Source of the DNA: Hyphomicrobiales bacterium
Lineage (GTDB): Bacteria > Pseudomonadota > Alphaproteobacteria > Rhizobiales > Beijerinckiaceae
Direction of reading: 5' to 3'
Length of the DNA: 64,000 bases
Assembly: GCA_900470775.1 (NCBI GenBank)
Contig: UCBZ01000001.1
Span: 1 to 64,000 of the forward strand
This document shows positions 44,040 to 52,842 of this stretch, piece after piece. Numbering within the stretch: position 1 is the first letter of the stretch; every line of letters begins with the position of its first letter. The translations under genes were made by a program, and so were the position numbers. The notes beneath the pieces were generated by a model. The model did not search any database and was not told the DNA's origin. It worked only from the letters and a program-made list of their open reading frames with translations.

Positions 44040-44459
44040 ATGATCGATCCCATTGATGCTTCGCTTCGTATCGCCGGCGCCGGTCTCCAGGCCCAGTCGA
44101 CGCGCGTTCGCGTCGTCTCCGAGAACCTCGCCAATGCGCAGGCGACCGGCACCACGAAGGGAGCCGATCCCTATCGCCGCAAGACGGTGACCTTCGAGAA
44201 CACGATGAACCGCGCGCTCGGCGCGTCCCTGGTCAAGATCAAGGGCGTCGGCGTCGACAAGGCGCCGTTTCGGGTCGAGTTCGAGCCGAGCCATCCGGCC
44301 GCCGACGACAAAGGTTACGTCAAGATGCCGAACGTCTCGATGCTGCTCGAGATGGCGGACATGCGCGAAGCCAACCGCTCGTATGAGGCGAACCTGCAGA
44401 TGATCAAGCAGGCGCGCTCGATGCAATCCATGACCATAGATCTTTTGAGGAACGGCTGA
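44040..44459 (+). CDS. flgC: Flagellar rod protein FlgC
   Basis: 139 residues; STRVRVVSENLANAQATGTTKGADPYRRK and the ANRSYEANLQMIKQARSMQSMTIDLLR ending are the FlgC signature. It overlaps fliE by one base and lies 88 bp after flgB. Confidence 0.96.
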   Translation: MIDPIDASLRIAGAGLQAQSTRVRVVSENLANAQATGTTKGADPYRRKTVTFENTMNRALGASLVKIKGVGVDKAPFRVEFEPSHPAADDKGYVKMPNVSMLLEMADMREANRSYEANLQMIKQARSMQSMTIDLLRNG

Positions 44460-44797
44460 TGCTCAACGCGATTTCCGCACTCGCCCCCGTCGCCAGCCAG
44501 GTCACCCAGGGGCTGCAAGGCCTGGGCGCTGCAGGCGTCAGGCCCGGTCTCGGCACTGATGCGGCCTCCGCCAGTCCCGGTGCCGATTTCGGCTCCGTCT
44601 TCGCCAACGTCGCCCAGAACTTCGTCGACAATCTGGCGCAGGGCGAGGCCCAGGCCGTTGCCGGCGTGCAGGGCAAGGCGGCGGTGCAGGACGTCGTCCA
44701 GGCCGTGATGTCGGCCGAGCAGTCGCTGCAGCTGGCGATGGCGATGCGCGACAAGGTCGTCGCCGCCTATCAGCAGTTCACGCAGATGCAGGTCTGA
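44459..44797 (+). CDS. fliE: Flagellar MS-ring/rod adaptor FliE
   Basis: 112 residues, with FGSVFANVAQNFVDNLAQGEAQAVAGVQG and the ending EQSLQLAMAMRDKVVAAYQQFTQMQV. FliE joins the rod to the MS ring and is the first rod export substrate. Coupled to flgC. Confidence 0.95.
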   Translation: MLNAISALAPVASQVTQGLQGLGAAGVRPGLGTDAASASPGADFGSVFANVAQNFVDNLAQGEAQAVAGVQGKAAVQDVVQAVMSAEQSLQLAMAMRDKVVAAYQQFTQMQV

Positions 44798-44809
44798 GGA
44801 GCACTCATC

Positions 44810-45598
44810 ATGAAAGTCCTTGCCATCGCCTCGACCGGCATGAGCGCCCAGCAGCTCAACGTCGAAGTCATCGCCAACAACATCGCCAACATCAACACCA
44901 CGTCCTTCAAGCGGGCGCGGCCTGAGTTCACGGATCTGCTCTACCAGACCGAGCGCTCGCGCGGCGTGCCCAATCGCGGTGGCGACGGCTCGATCCCGGA
45001 AGGTGCTTCGCTGGGCCTCGGCGTGCGCGCCGCCGCCATCCGCAACCTGCATATCCAGGGCGCGATGACCCAGACCGGCAACAGGCTCGACCTCGCCATC
45101 GACGGGCGCGGCTGGTTCAAGATCACGGCGCCCGAGGGCGAGACGCTCTATGCCCGCGCCGGCACCTTCAACACCAATGCCGATGGCGACATCGTCACGG
45201 CCGACGGCTACCTGCTCGATCCCGTCATCCGGGTTCCAGCCGATGCGGTCGACGTGACGGTGAATGAATCCGGCCTGGTGCTCGCCAAGATCCCCGGCGA
45301 GGTCCAGCCGCGCCAGCTCGGCCAGATGTCGCTGGCGAACTTCGCAAACGACGCCGGTCTGGAACCGCTTGGCGGCAATCTCTACCGCGAGACGGTGGCC
45401 TCGGGTCAGCCGCGCGACGGCAACCCGACCGCGATCGGCTTTGGCAAGCTGCGCCAGGGTTATCTCGAAGCGTCCAACGTCGATCCCGTGAAGGAGATCA
45501 CGGCGCTGATCGCGGCGCAGCGCGCCTATGAGATGAACGCCAAGGTCATCACCGCCGCCGACCAGATGGCCGGCACCGTTTCCAACGGCATCCGGTAA
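44810..45598 (+). CDS. flgG: Flagellar distal rod protein FlgG
   Basis: 262 residues. [40 protein letters not shown] opens the protein, and [43 protein letters not shown] closes it; both are hallmark FlgG segments. 12 bp after fliE. Confidence 0.97.
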   Translation: MKVLAIASTGMSAQQLNVEVIANNIANINTTSFKRARPEFTDLLYQTERSRGVPNRGGDGSIPEGASLGLGVRAAAIRNLHIQGAMTQTGNRLDLAIDGRGWFKITAPEGETLYARAGTFNTNADGDIVTADGYLLDPVIRVPADAVDVTVNESGLVLAKIPGEVQPRQLGQMSLANFANDAGLEPLGGNLYRETVASGQPRDGNPTAIGFGKLRQGYLEASNVDPVKEITALIAAQRAYEMNAKVITAADQMAGTVSNGIR

Positions 45599-45610
45599 GG
45601 AACGCGCGCC

Positions 45611-46075
45611 ATGGCCATCCTGTCGGTTCGATCCCCACTGCTCGCCGTGCTTGTTTGCCTTGCCGCGCTCGCGCCGGCGCAAGCCGCGCCGGGAGACGTC
45701 ATGCTGCCGGTTCCGGCGGTCACGCTCTATCCCGGCGACGTCATCGGCGACGCGCATCTGGTCGACCGGGCGTTCCGGATGGCCGCGCGGGTTGCGATCG
45801 ACAACCGCCTCGCGGTCGTCGGCAAGGTGGCGCGGCGGACCCTGCTGCCCGGCCAGCCGATCCCGCTCAACGCGGTGGACGACCCCAAGGTCGTGCGCCG
45901 CGGCGTGCCGACGCAGGTGATCTTCCGCGAGAGCGACCTCGTCATCACGGGGATCGTCGAGCCGATGGCTTCGGCTTCGGTCAACGAGATGGTCAAGGCA
46001 CGCAATCCCGATACCGGGCTCATGGTCGTCGGCGTCGTCCAGGCCGACGGCACCATCCGCGTCGGGAGCGAGTGA
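45611..46075 (+). CDS. flgA: P-ring assembly chaperone FlgA
   Basis: 154 residues with a signal peptide (SPLLAVLVCLAALAPAQAAP). The SAF-like beta domain (YPGDVIGDAHLVDRAF, VGKVARRTLLPGQPIPLNAV) and the C-terminal GLMVVGVVQADGTIRVG fit FlgA. It overlaps flgI by one base (TGATG). Confidence 0.93.
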   Translation: MAILSVRSPLLAVLVCLAALAPAQAAPGDVMLPVPAVTLYPGDVIGDAHLVDRAFRMAARVAIDNRLAVVGKVARRTLLPGQPIPLNAVDDPKVVRRGVPTQVIFRESDLVITGIVEPMASASVNEMVKARNPDTGLMVVGVVQADGTIRVGSE

Positions 46076-47193
46076 TGGCCTTGACCTCGCGGCTGATCGC
46101 ATTCGCCTGTGCGCTGACGATGGCGCTGTCCTGCGTCGCCCCGGCGCAGGCCTCGGTGCGGATCAAGGATATCGCCGGCCTCCAGGGCGTGCGCGACAAC
46201 CAGCTTGTCGGGTACGGCCTGGTCATCGGCCTGCAGGGCACGGGCGACAGCATCCGCAACTCGCCGTTCACCGGCCAGGCGCTGCAGTCGATGCTGGACC
46301 GGCTCGGCGTCAATGTCCGCAACCAGGCCCTGCGCACACGCAATGTCGCGGCGGTGATCGTGACGGCGGATCTGCCGCCCTTCGCCGGTCGCGGCAGCCG
46401 CATCGATGTCAGCGTCGCCTCGATGGGCGATGCGACCTCGCTTCTGGGCGGGACGCTGGTGGTGACCTCGCTGCTGGCGGCCGACGGGCAGACCTACGCG
46501 CTGGCGCAGGGCCGTCTCAACGTCTCGGGCTTTTCGGTGCAGGGCGAGGCCGAGCGGGTGACGCAAGGTGTCGCGACGGCAGCGCGGATCCCGGGCGGCG
46601 CCATGGTCGAGCGCCAGGTCGCCGACCAGCTCGCCACCCTGCATGTGCTGTCGCTGGAATTGCGCAATCCCGATTTCGTCACGGCGGAGCGGGTCGCGAG
46701 TGCGATCAACGTCTACAGCCGCGAGAACTACAAGGCGACGGTGGCCTTCGCGCTCGACCATCGCACGATCAGCCTGACGCGGCCGGTCAACATGTCGACG
46801 GCGCGCTTCATCGCCGACATCGAGCGGTTGACGCTGGAGCCGGATTCACCTGCGCGGGTCGTCGTCGACGAGCGCACCGGCACGGTCGTGATCGGCCGCG
46901 ACGTCAAGATTTCCACCGTCGCCGTCACCCATGGCAATCTGACGGTCCGCGTCACCGAGACGCCGCAGGTCTCGCAGCCGGAGCCTCTGAGCGGCGGACA
47001 GACGGTGGTGGTGCCTCGTACCGCGATCGAGGCGCAGCAGGGCAATGGCCGGCTCGCCATCATCAACGGGGCCAATCTGCACACGCTGGTGCGCGGCCTC
47101 AACCAGATCGGCCTCAAGCCGGCCGGCATCATCGCGATCCTGCAGGCCATCAAGACGGCCGGCGCCCTGCAGGCCGACCTCGTCGTGCAGTAG
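46075..47193 (+). CDS. flgI: Flagellar P-ring protein FlgI
   Basis: 372 residues from the ATG at 46075. Signal peptide (RLIAFACALTMALSCVAPAQA), then VRIKDIAGLQGVRDNQLVGYGLVIGLQGTGD and the closing GLNQIGLKPAGIIAILQAIKTAGALQADLVVQ. It forms the periplasmic P ring. Confidence 0.97.
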   Translation: MALTSRLIAFACALTMALSCVAPAQASVRIKDIAGLQGVRDNQLVGYGLVIGLQGTGDSIRNSPFTGQALQSMLDRLGVNVRNQALRTRNVAAVIVTADLPPFAGRGSRIDVSVASMGDATSLLGGTLVVTSLLAADGQTYALAQGRLNVSGFSVQGEAERVTQGVATAARIPGGAMVERQVADQLATLHVLSLELRNPDFVTAERVASAINVYSRENYKATVAFALDHRTISLTRPVNMSTARFIADIERLTLEPDSPARVVVDERTGTVVIGRDVKISTVAVTHGNLTVRVTETPQVSQPEPLSGGQTVVVPRTAIEAQQGNGRLAIINGANLHTLVRGLNQIGLKPAGIIAILQAIKTAGALQADLVVQ

Positions 47194-47253
47194 CACGCAC
47201 CCTCCGGCCGTTCCTCGGACGGCCGGAGACTTTGGAAGCTGTCTCCCCTTCAG

Positions 47254-47377
47254 CCCTCATCCTGAGGAGCCGCGGCACGCGGCGTCTCAAAGGATGTTCC
47301 AGATGTCTCCAAAATCTCGTGGAACATCCTTCGAGACGCGCTTCCTGCGGAAGCGTTCCTTAGGTTGAGGCTGAGGG
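47254..47377. repeat. Long intergenic palindrome, family B
   Basis: About 124 bp between flgI and motE: CCCTCATCCTGAGGAGC with a degenerate complement AGGTTGAGGCTGAGGG at the end, and inner arms GGCGTCTCAAAGGATGTTCC and GGAACATCCTTCGAGACGC. Members with this consensus are known from Hyphomicrobiales intergenic regions. It splits the rod and ring transcripts. Confidence 0.75.
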
Positions 47378-47454
47378 AAAGGCTTGCAGGGGTCAGCCCC
47401 GCGAAAGCATCGCCAAGTATAAATTCAGCAGATCATTCAGGCGAGTTGTGAAGA

Positions 47455-48000
47455 ATGCAGCCGATGAGTTCTCTTGTCGTGTCGGTGCTGCCGGCCCTGC
47501 TGCTGACGCTGAGCGTCGGCCAGGCCGCAGCGCAGACCCAGACGCCCAAAACCACGCCGGCCGCAGTGGCAGCATCGACCTCGGATGCCGCCACTTTCTG
47601 CTCCGCTCTTCGCGACCCGGCGGCGGAAGCCCGCTTCGCCTGGCAGGCGAACACGCTGAAGGGGCTCGAGAGCAAGCTCGCCGACACGCTCAAGAAGCTC
47701 GACGAGCGCAAGGCCGAGCTCCAGCTCCTGACCGACCAGCGCGCCGCCGAGGTCAAGCAGGCCGAGGCGCGCATGACCGAGATCTTCTCGCGGATGCGTC
47801 CCGACGCGGCCGCGCTCCAGCTCGCGGCGATGGACCAGAGCGTCGCCATTGCAGTGCTGGGCAAGCTCCCGCCGCGTGCCGCCAGTGCCGTCCTCAACGA
47901 GATGGAGGCCTCCCGGGCCGCCCAGCTCGCCGAAGCCATGGGCGGCCGACGTTCGCCCACTGCCAACAGAACACCCACAACCGGAGGCCAGACCCGATGA
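47455..48000 (+). CDS. motE: MotE, chaperone for MotC
   Basis: 181 residues, signal peptide then helical (LKGLESKLADTLKKLDERKAELQLLTDQRAAEVKQAEARMTEIFSRM), closing with GKLPPRAASAVLNEME, the MotE/MgtE-N-like motif. In Sinorhizobium MotE protects periplasmic MotC. It overlaps flgH by 4 bp (ATGA). Confidence 0.92.
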   Translation: MQPMSSLVVSVLPALLLTLSVGQAAAQTQTPKTTPAAVAASTSDAATFCSALRDPAAEARFAWQANTLKGLESKLADTLKKLDERKAELQLLTDQRAAEVKQAEARMTEIFSRMRPDAAALQLAAMDQSVAIAVLGKLPPRAASAVLNEMEASRAAQLAEAMGGRRSPTANRTPTTGGQTR

Positions 48001-48701
48001 AGGCCATCATTCTTTCCGCGTGCGCGCTGACGCTCGCCGGCTGCGGCATGGACATGTCCGAACTCAACCGCGAGCCGCAGCTCTCGCGGGTCGGCAGCGG
48101 TCTCGTGACGCAGCGCGATGCGATCCCCCTCGGCACGCCTACGGGGCGCGGCGTCGATGTCGCGTTCAACTCGATCTATACGCGCCAGAGCGAGGATCTC
48201 TTCCGTGATACCCGCGCGATGAAGACCGGCGACGTCGTCACGGTGAAGATCTCGATCAACGACAAGGCCAAGCTCGACAACAAGTCGGACCGCTCGCGCA
48301 ACTCGGCGGCCAAGTTTGGGCTCGACTTCCTCGCCAACTTCAACGGCGCTTCCGGCGATGCCTCGGCGAGCGCAAGTGCGAATTCGGATTCCTCGTCGCG
48401 CGGCCGGGGCCTGACTGACCGTTCTGAGGAGGTCGAGATGTCGGTCGCCGCTGTCGTCACGGAGATCCTGCCCAATGGCAACCTGGTGATCAACGGCTCG
48501 CAGGAGGTGCGCGTGAACTACGACATGCGCGTCCTCAACGTCACCGGCATCGTGCGGCCGCGCGACATCACCGGCACCAACACGGTGTCCTACGAGAAGA
48601 TCGCCGAGGCGCGGATCGCCTATGGCGGGCGCGGCCGCGGCATGGAGGTGCAGCAGCCGGCCTGGGGTCATCAGGTCTTCGACAAGGTCACGCCGTTCTG
48701 A
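47997..48701 (+). CDS. flgH: Flagellar L-ring lipoprotein FlgH
   Basis: 234 residues from the ATG at 47997 (GGAGG upstream). The lipobox LAGC at about residue 16 anchors it to the outer membrane, and LFRDTRAMKTGDVVTVKISINDKAKLDNKS with VNYDMRVLNVTGIVRPRDI are FlgH signatures. The Ser/Ala stretch at 100-120 is a flexible loop. Confidence 0.96.
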   Translation: MKAIILSACALTLAGCGMDMSELNREPQLSRVGSGLVTQRDAIPLGTPTGRGVDVAFNSIYTRQSEDLFRDTRAMKTGDVVTVKISINDKAKLDNKSDRSRNSAAKFGLDFLANFNGASGDASASASANSDSSSRGRGLTDRSEEVEMSVAAVVTEILPNGNLVINGSQEVRVNYDMRVLNVTGIVRPRDITGTNTVSYEKIAEARIAYGGRGRGMEVQQPAWGHQVFDKVTPF

Positions 48702-49213
48702 TGGCCGCCTTGCTCACCAAGCCGGCGGGGGGGCGCAAGCGCCGCGCCTCCTCGCGTCCGGCGCTGCTGGCCGCCGCGCCCATCCTGATCCTGACGGCGC
48801 TCGCCGCCGGCGCCGGGACCCTCTGGGGCCTCCGCGTCGTCGGCACGGTCGAGAGCACGGTGATGAAGCGGATGGAGGCGGCGGCGCCGGACCTTTCGGT
48901 CAACGCGCAGATGGTCGGCTCGTTGGTTTTGAAGAAGCTCTCGCCGATCGTGACCAACCTCGCCGCGCCCGCCGATACCTGGGTGCGGCTGGAGGCGGCG
49001 CTACTGATGGAGCAGAAGGCGGCCGTCGGCGCTGATGCGCTGGTCGGCTCGATCACCGAGGACATCCTGGCCTATCTCCGCAGCGTCACGGCGCGGCAGA
49101 TGGAAGGGGCGGCCGGCCTGCGCAACCTGCGCGAGGATCTAATCGAGCGGGTCGCGATCCGCTCCAAGGGCCTCGTGCGCGACATCGTCATCGAAACCCT
49201 GGTCGTCCAGTGA
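48701..49213 (+). CDS. fliL: Flagellar basal body-associated protein FliL
   Basis: 170 residues, one membrane helix (LLAAAPILILTALAAGAGTLWGL). The C-terminal part RSVTARQMEGAAGLRNLREDLIERVAIRSKGLVRDIVIETLVVQ is the FliL domain ending. It overlaps flgH by one base and fliP by 4 bp. Confidence 0.93.
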   Translation: MAALLTKPAGGRKRRASSRPALLAAAPILILTALAAGAGTLWGLRVVGTVESTVMKRMEAAAPDLSVNAQMVGSLVLKKLSPIVTNLAAPADTWVRLEAALLMEQKAAVGADALVGSITEDILAYLRSVTARQMEGAAGLRNLREDLIERVAIRSKGLVRDIVIETLVVQ

Positions 49214-49947
49214 TCAAGCTCCTCGCGACGCTTTCCATCCTGCTGGCCGTCACAGTCGAGGCGGGCGCCCAGTCTTTCGGGCTCGACGGGCTCCTGCCGC
49301 CCGGAGGCGCATCGGCCTCGGGCCGCATCGTTCAGATCGTGGCGATGCTGACGATCCTGTCGGTGGCACCTGGCCTTCTGATGATGGTCACGAGCTTCAG
49401 CCGCTTCGTGATCGCGCTGTCCTTCCTGCGCTCGGGGCTCGGCCTGCAGAGCACGCCGGCCAACCTGATCCTGATCAGCCTGGCGCTGTTCATGACCTTC
49501 TTCGTGATGGCGCCGACCTTCGACCGGGCCTGGCAGGACGGGGTGCTGCCGCTGGTCGAGAACCGGATCAGCGAGGGTGAGGCCTATACCAAGATCACGG
49601 CGCCGTTCCGGGACTTCATGCTGGCGCAGACGCGGCCGCAGGATTTGCGCCTGTTCGCCGACATGGCGCCGCCGAGCATCCGGCCGGTCGATCCGGCTGT
49701 GGCCGTCGATCTGCGGGTGCTGATCCCCTCCTTCATGATCTCGGAGCTGCGCCGCGCCTTCGAGATCGGCTTCCTGATCGCGCTGCCCTTCCTGGTGATC
49801 GACATGATCGTGGCGACGATCGTGATGTCGATGGGCATGATGATGCTGCCGCCGACGGTGATCTCGCTGCCCTTCAAGGTGATCTTCTTCGTCCTGATCG
49901 ACGGCTGGAACCTGCTGATCGGCGGGCTGGTGCGGTCGTTCAGTTAG
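49210..49947 (+). CDS. fliP: Flagellar export gate protein FliP
   Basis: 245 residues, GTG start in a GTGA overlap. Signal peptide (IKLLATLSILLAVTVEAGAQ) is usual for FliP. Helices include IVQIVAMLTILSVAPGLLMMVTSFSRFVIALSFLRSGLGLQ, and FLIALPFLVIDMIVATIVMSMGMMMLPPTVISLPFKVIFFV is the FliP core. FliO is not seen. Confidence 0.97.
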   Translation: MIKLLATLSILLAVTVEAGAQSFGLDGLLPPGGASASGRIVQIVAMLTILSVAPGLLMMVTSFSRFVIALSFLRSGLGLQSTPANLILISLALFMTFFVMAPTFDRAWQDGVLPLVENRISEGEAYTKITAPFRDFMLAQTRPQDLRLFADMAPPSIRPVDPAVAVDLRVLIPSFMISELRRAFEIGFLIALPFLVIDMIVATIVMSMGMMMLPPTVISLPFKVIFFVLIDGWNLLIGGLVRSFS

Positions 49948-49982
49948 CGACGTCCGGCACATCATTTTCGCCCGGAACCTCT

Positions 49983-50090
49983 CCGTCATCCTGGGCGACC
50001 GAAGGTCGTCCCGGGATCCATCATAGAGCGCCGTCAAGCCTTATGATGGATCCCGGCCTGCGCGGCTTCGCCGCTTGTCCAGGATGACGG
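49983..50090. repeat. Long intergenic palindrome, family A copy 2
   Basis: 108 bp between convergent fliP and the M29 aminopeptidase. Arms CCGTCATCCTGG/CAGGATGACGG and GGGATCCATCAT/ATGATGGATCCC; strongly similar to 31611-31730. Central segments differ, so the copies diverged while keeping the stem. Confidence 0.88.
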
Positions 50091-50116
50091 CGCTGAGAGG
50101 GTCGGTGAAATCCCGC

Positions 50117-51373
50117 TCAGGCCCACTCGCCCTTGCGGAAGACCGGGACGCGGCTGCCATCGGCATTGACGCCGTCGATGTCGACGAGGTTCGAGCCGAT
50201 CATCCAGTCGATATGGATGAAGCTCTTGTTGCCGCCCTGCGCCGCGATCTGCTCCGGCGTCAGCGTCGCGCCGTCGAGAAAGCATTTCGAATAGCACTGC
50301 CCGAGCGCGATATGGCAGGAGGCATTCTCGTCGAAGAGCGTGTTGTAGAACAGGATGCCGCTCTGCGAGATCGGCGAGGAATGCGGCACCAGCGCCACCT
50401 CGCCGAGCCGGCGCGCGCCCTCATCGGTGTCGAGCACCTTGGCGAGCACGTCGGCGCCGCGCGTCGCCTTCGATTCGACGATGCGGCCGGCTTCGAAGCG
50501 GACCTGGATGTTGTCGATCAGCGTGCCCTGATAGGACAGCGGCTTGGTGCTCGAGACATGGCCCTCGACGCGCCGCGCGTGCGGGGTCGTGAACACCTCC
50601 TCGGTCGGGATGTTCGGATTGCAGGTGACGCCGTTCTTCGCCGTCGAGGCGCCGCCCTGCCATTCATGGCCGTCGGCGAGGCCGACCGTCAGATCGGTGC
50701 CGGGGCCGGAGAAATGCAGCGCCTGGAAGCGCTGGCCGTTGAGCCATTGCGTGCGGGTCCGCAGCGTCGCGTTGTGCGTGGCCCAGGCCGCGACCGGATC
50801 GCCGGCCTCCACGCGGGAGGCTGCGAAGATCGCATCGGCAAGCTTTGCGACCGCCACATCCTCTGCATCGCCCGGAAACACCCTGCGGGCCCAGGCGGCG
50901 GTCGGGAAGGCGAGGATGTTCCAGTTGATGTCGAAGCCGGCGATCTTCTCCAGCGCCGGCTGATAGGCGATCGAGTTGGCCTTGCTGGCGCGCGAGACCT
51001 TCGCCGGGTCCTGCTCCGAGAGCAGCATCGGGTCGTCGCCGACGATGGCGAGGCGCGCCGTGTTATTGGCGAAAGCCTTGGCGACGCCCTCATGCAGCCA
51101 GCCGGCCGCCCGGTCGAAGCTGTCGTCGCTGCCGTAGCGGTAGCGGGCAAGCGTGACCTCCTCGTCGGAGAGGATCGGCGTGACGAGGCCGGCGCCGGCC
51201 TTGTAGGCGTGCTCGGCGATCTTGCGCACCAGCGGCAGCGCCGCGACCGGCGCCGTCAGGAACAGGTCCTGGCCGGGTTGCAGGTTGAGCCCGACCCGGA
51301 CGGCGGCCTGCGCCAGCCTGTCGAGCTTTTCGAGGTCGATCGATGCGGGGATGCTGCGCTGATGGATGGTCAT
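50117..51373 (-). CDS. M29 family aminopeptidase
   Basis: 418 residues from the ATG at 51373. The N-terminal part (LDRLAQAAVRVGLNLQPGQDLFLTAPVAALPLVRKIAEHAYKAGA) and the zinc/cobalt-site motifs (HFSGPGTDLTVGL, PNIPTEEVFTTPH, EVALVPHSSPIS, ALGQCYSKCF, IHIDWMIG) match AmpS/PepS-type thermophilic aminopeptidases. A cytosolic metallopeptidase removing N-terminal residues from peptides, fitting the neighbouring amino-acid and peptide genes. Confidence 0.93.
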   Translation of the reverse strand: MTIHQRSIPASIDLEKLDRLAQAAVRVGLNLQPGQDLFLTAPVAALPLVRKIAEHAYKAGAGLVTPILSDEEVTLARYRYGSDDSFDRAAGWLHEGVAKAFANNTARLAIVGDDPMLLSEQDPAKVSRASKANSIAYQPALEKIAGFDINWNILAFPTAAWARRVFPGDAEDVAVAKLADAIFAASRVEAGDPVAAWATHNATLRTRTQWLNGQRFQALHFSGPGTDLTVGLADGHEWQGGASTAKNGVTCNPNIPTEEVFTTPHARRVEGHVSSTKPLSYQGTLIDNIQVRFEAGRIVESKATRGADVLAKVLDTDEGARRLGEVALVPHSSPISQSGILFYNTLFDENASCHIALGQCYSKCFLDGATLTPEQIAAQGGNKSFIHIDWMIGSNLVDIDGVNADGSRVPVFRKGEWA

Positions 51374-51511
51374 GGGACGCCTGGGCTCGCTTGTGTCGGC
51401 AGAATCTAGTGCAGAGTCCGGGCCCCGCCAATGGACCATCCCTCATGGGACGTTGCAGGATGACGCCGCTTGCGCCGGAACACCCTTCGGTGCCCTTCGC
51501 ACGAGATCGCC

Positions 51512-52681
51512 ATGTTCCTGCTCAACACGCATCCCGACCACCGCAAGCCGCTCTCGACGGCCGATGCCGAAACGCTTGGCGCCAGTGCCGCTGCGGAGGT
51601 CGAGCGCCATCTGCGACATCGCGAGAATTATGCGGTGACGCCGCTGCATGCACTGCCAGCGCTGGCGAACGAACTTGGCGTCGGAGCCCTATACATCAAG
51701 GATGAGGGGCACCGGCTCGGGCTCGGCAGCTTCAAGGCGCTGGGCGGCTCCTATGTCGTGGTCAGGCTCGTGCTGGAGGAGGCCTCGCGCCGGCTCGGGC
51801 GCACGCTCGACATCGCGGAGTTGCAGGCGCCCGAGGTGCGGGCGGTTGCGGCCGGCATGACCTTCTCCTGCGCGACGGATGGCAATCACGGCCGCTCGGT
51901 CGCGCAGGGTGCGCAGCTCGTCGGCGCGCAGGCTGCGATTTTCGTGCATTCCGGCGTCAGCGAGGAGCGCATCGCGGCGATCGCGCGCTTCGGCGCGACG
52001 ATGATCCGGGCTGAAGGAACCTATGACGATTCGGTGGCCGAGGCGGCGCGTGTCTCCGGAGAAAAGGGCTGGATCGTCGTCTCGGACACGTCTTGGCCGG
52101 GCTATGAGCGGATTCCCGGGCTGGTGATGCAGGGCTATACGGCGCTGGTCGCCGAGGCGCTGCGCCAGATGCCGCAACCGCCGACCCATGTCTTCGTGCA
52201 GGTCGGCGTCGGTGGCATCGCGGCGGCGGTTGCGGCCCATCTCGCGCTCGTGCTGGGCGAGAAGCGGCCGGTCTTCGTCGCGGTCGATCCGGCGCGCGCG
52301 GCCTGCATGTTCGAAAGCGCGCGGGCCGGGGAGCCGGTCAAGGCGGCAGTCGGCGAGCCGACGGTGATGGCGATGCTGGACTGCTACGAGCCCTCGCTCG
52401 TCGCCTGGCGCATCCTGTCGCGGGTGGCGGATGGCTTCATGACGGTCGAGGACGCGGATGCGGTTGCCGTGATGAACCGGCTGGCGCGTCCGGCGGGCGA
52501 TGACCCTGTCGTGGTCGCAGGCGAAAGTGGCGGCGCGGGCCTGGCCGGGTTGATCGCAGCGGCGGCAGACCCCGCGATCCGGGCGCAGCTTGGCCTCGGC
52601 GCCCATTCGCGCGTCTTCGTCGTCAACACCGAGGGCGCGACCGATCCGCAGCGCTATGCGGAGTTGGTTCACGCGGACTGA
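51512..52681 (+). CDS. Diaminopropionate ammonia-lyase
   Basis: 389 residues from the ATG at 51512. PLP fold type II with the lysine in LGSFKALGGSY and the phosphate loop at VVAGESGGAGLAG. The layout (HPDHRKPLS, FSCATDGNHGRSVAQGA, QVGVGGIAAAV) matches YgeX/DpaL, which turns 2,3-diaminopropionate into pyruvate and ammonia. It is divergent from the aminopeptidase, suggesting use of peptide-derived non-standard amino acids. Ordinary threonine/serine dehydratase is less likely. Confidence 0.9.
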   Translation: MFLLNTHPDHRKPLSTADAETLGASAAAEVERHLRHRENYAVTPLHALPALANELGVGALYIKDEGHRLGLGSFKALGGSYVVVRLVLEEASRRLGRTLDIAELQAPEVRAVAAGMTFSCATDGNHGRSVAQGAQLVGAQAAIFVHSGVSEERIAAIARFGATMIRAEGTYDDSVAEAARVSGEKGWIVVSDTSWPGYERIPGLVMQGYTALVAEALRQMPQPPTHVFVQVGVGGIAAAVAAHLALVLGEKRPVFVAVDPARAACMFESARAGEPVKAAVGEPTVMAMLDCYEPSLVAWRILSRVADGFMTVEDADAVAVMNRLARPAGDDPVVVAGESGGAGLAGLIAAAADPAIRAQLGLGAHSRVFVVNTEGATDPQRYAELVHAD

Positions 52682-52842
52682 CGATCTGCGCGTAGCCTGC
52701 GAGCGGCATGCCGCCGAGGCATGGCCGTCGCTCAATCCGGCTGGCGCATTCATCTTGGGCCTCTGTCATATATCGTGCGGATTTGCGTTGCGGCCCCGAT
52801 CTCCGGCGGTCTCGCGACAAACGAGATGGGGAGTTGTCGCTG

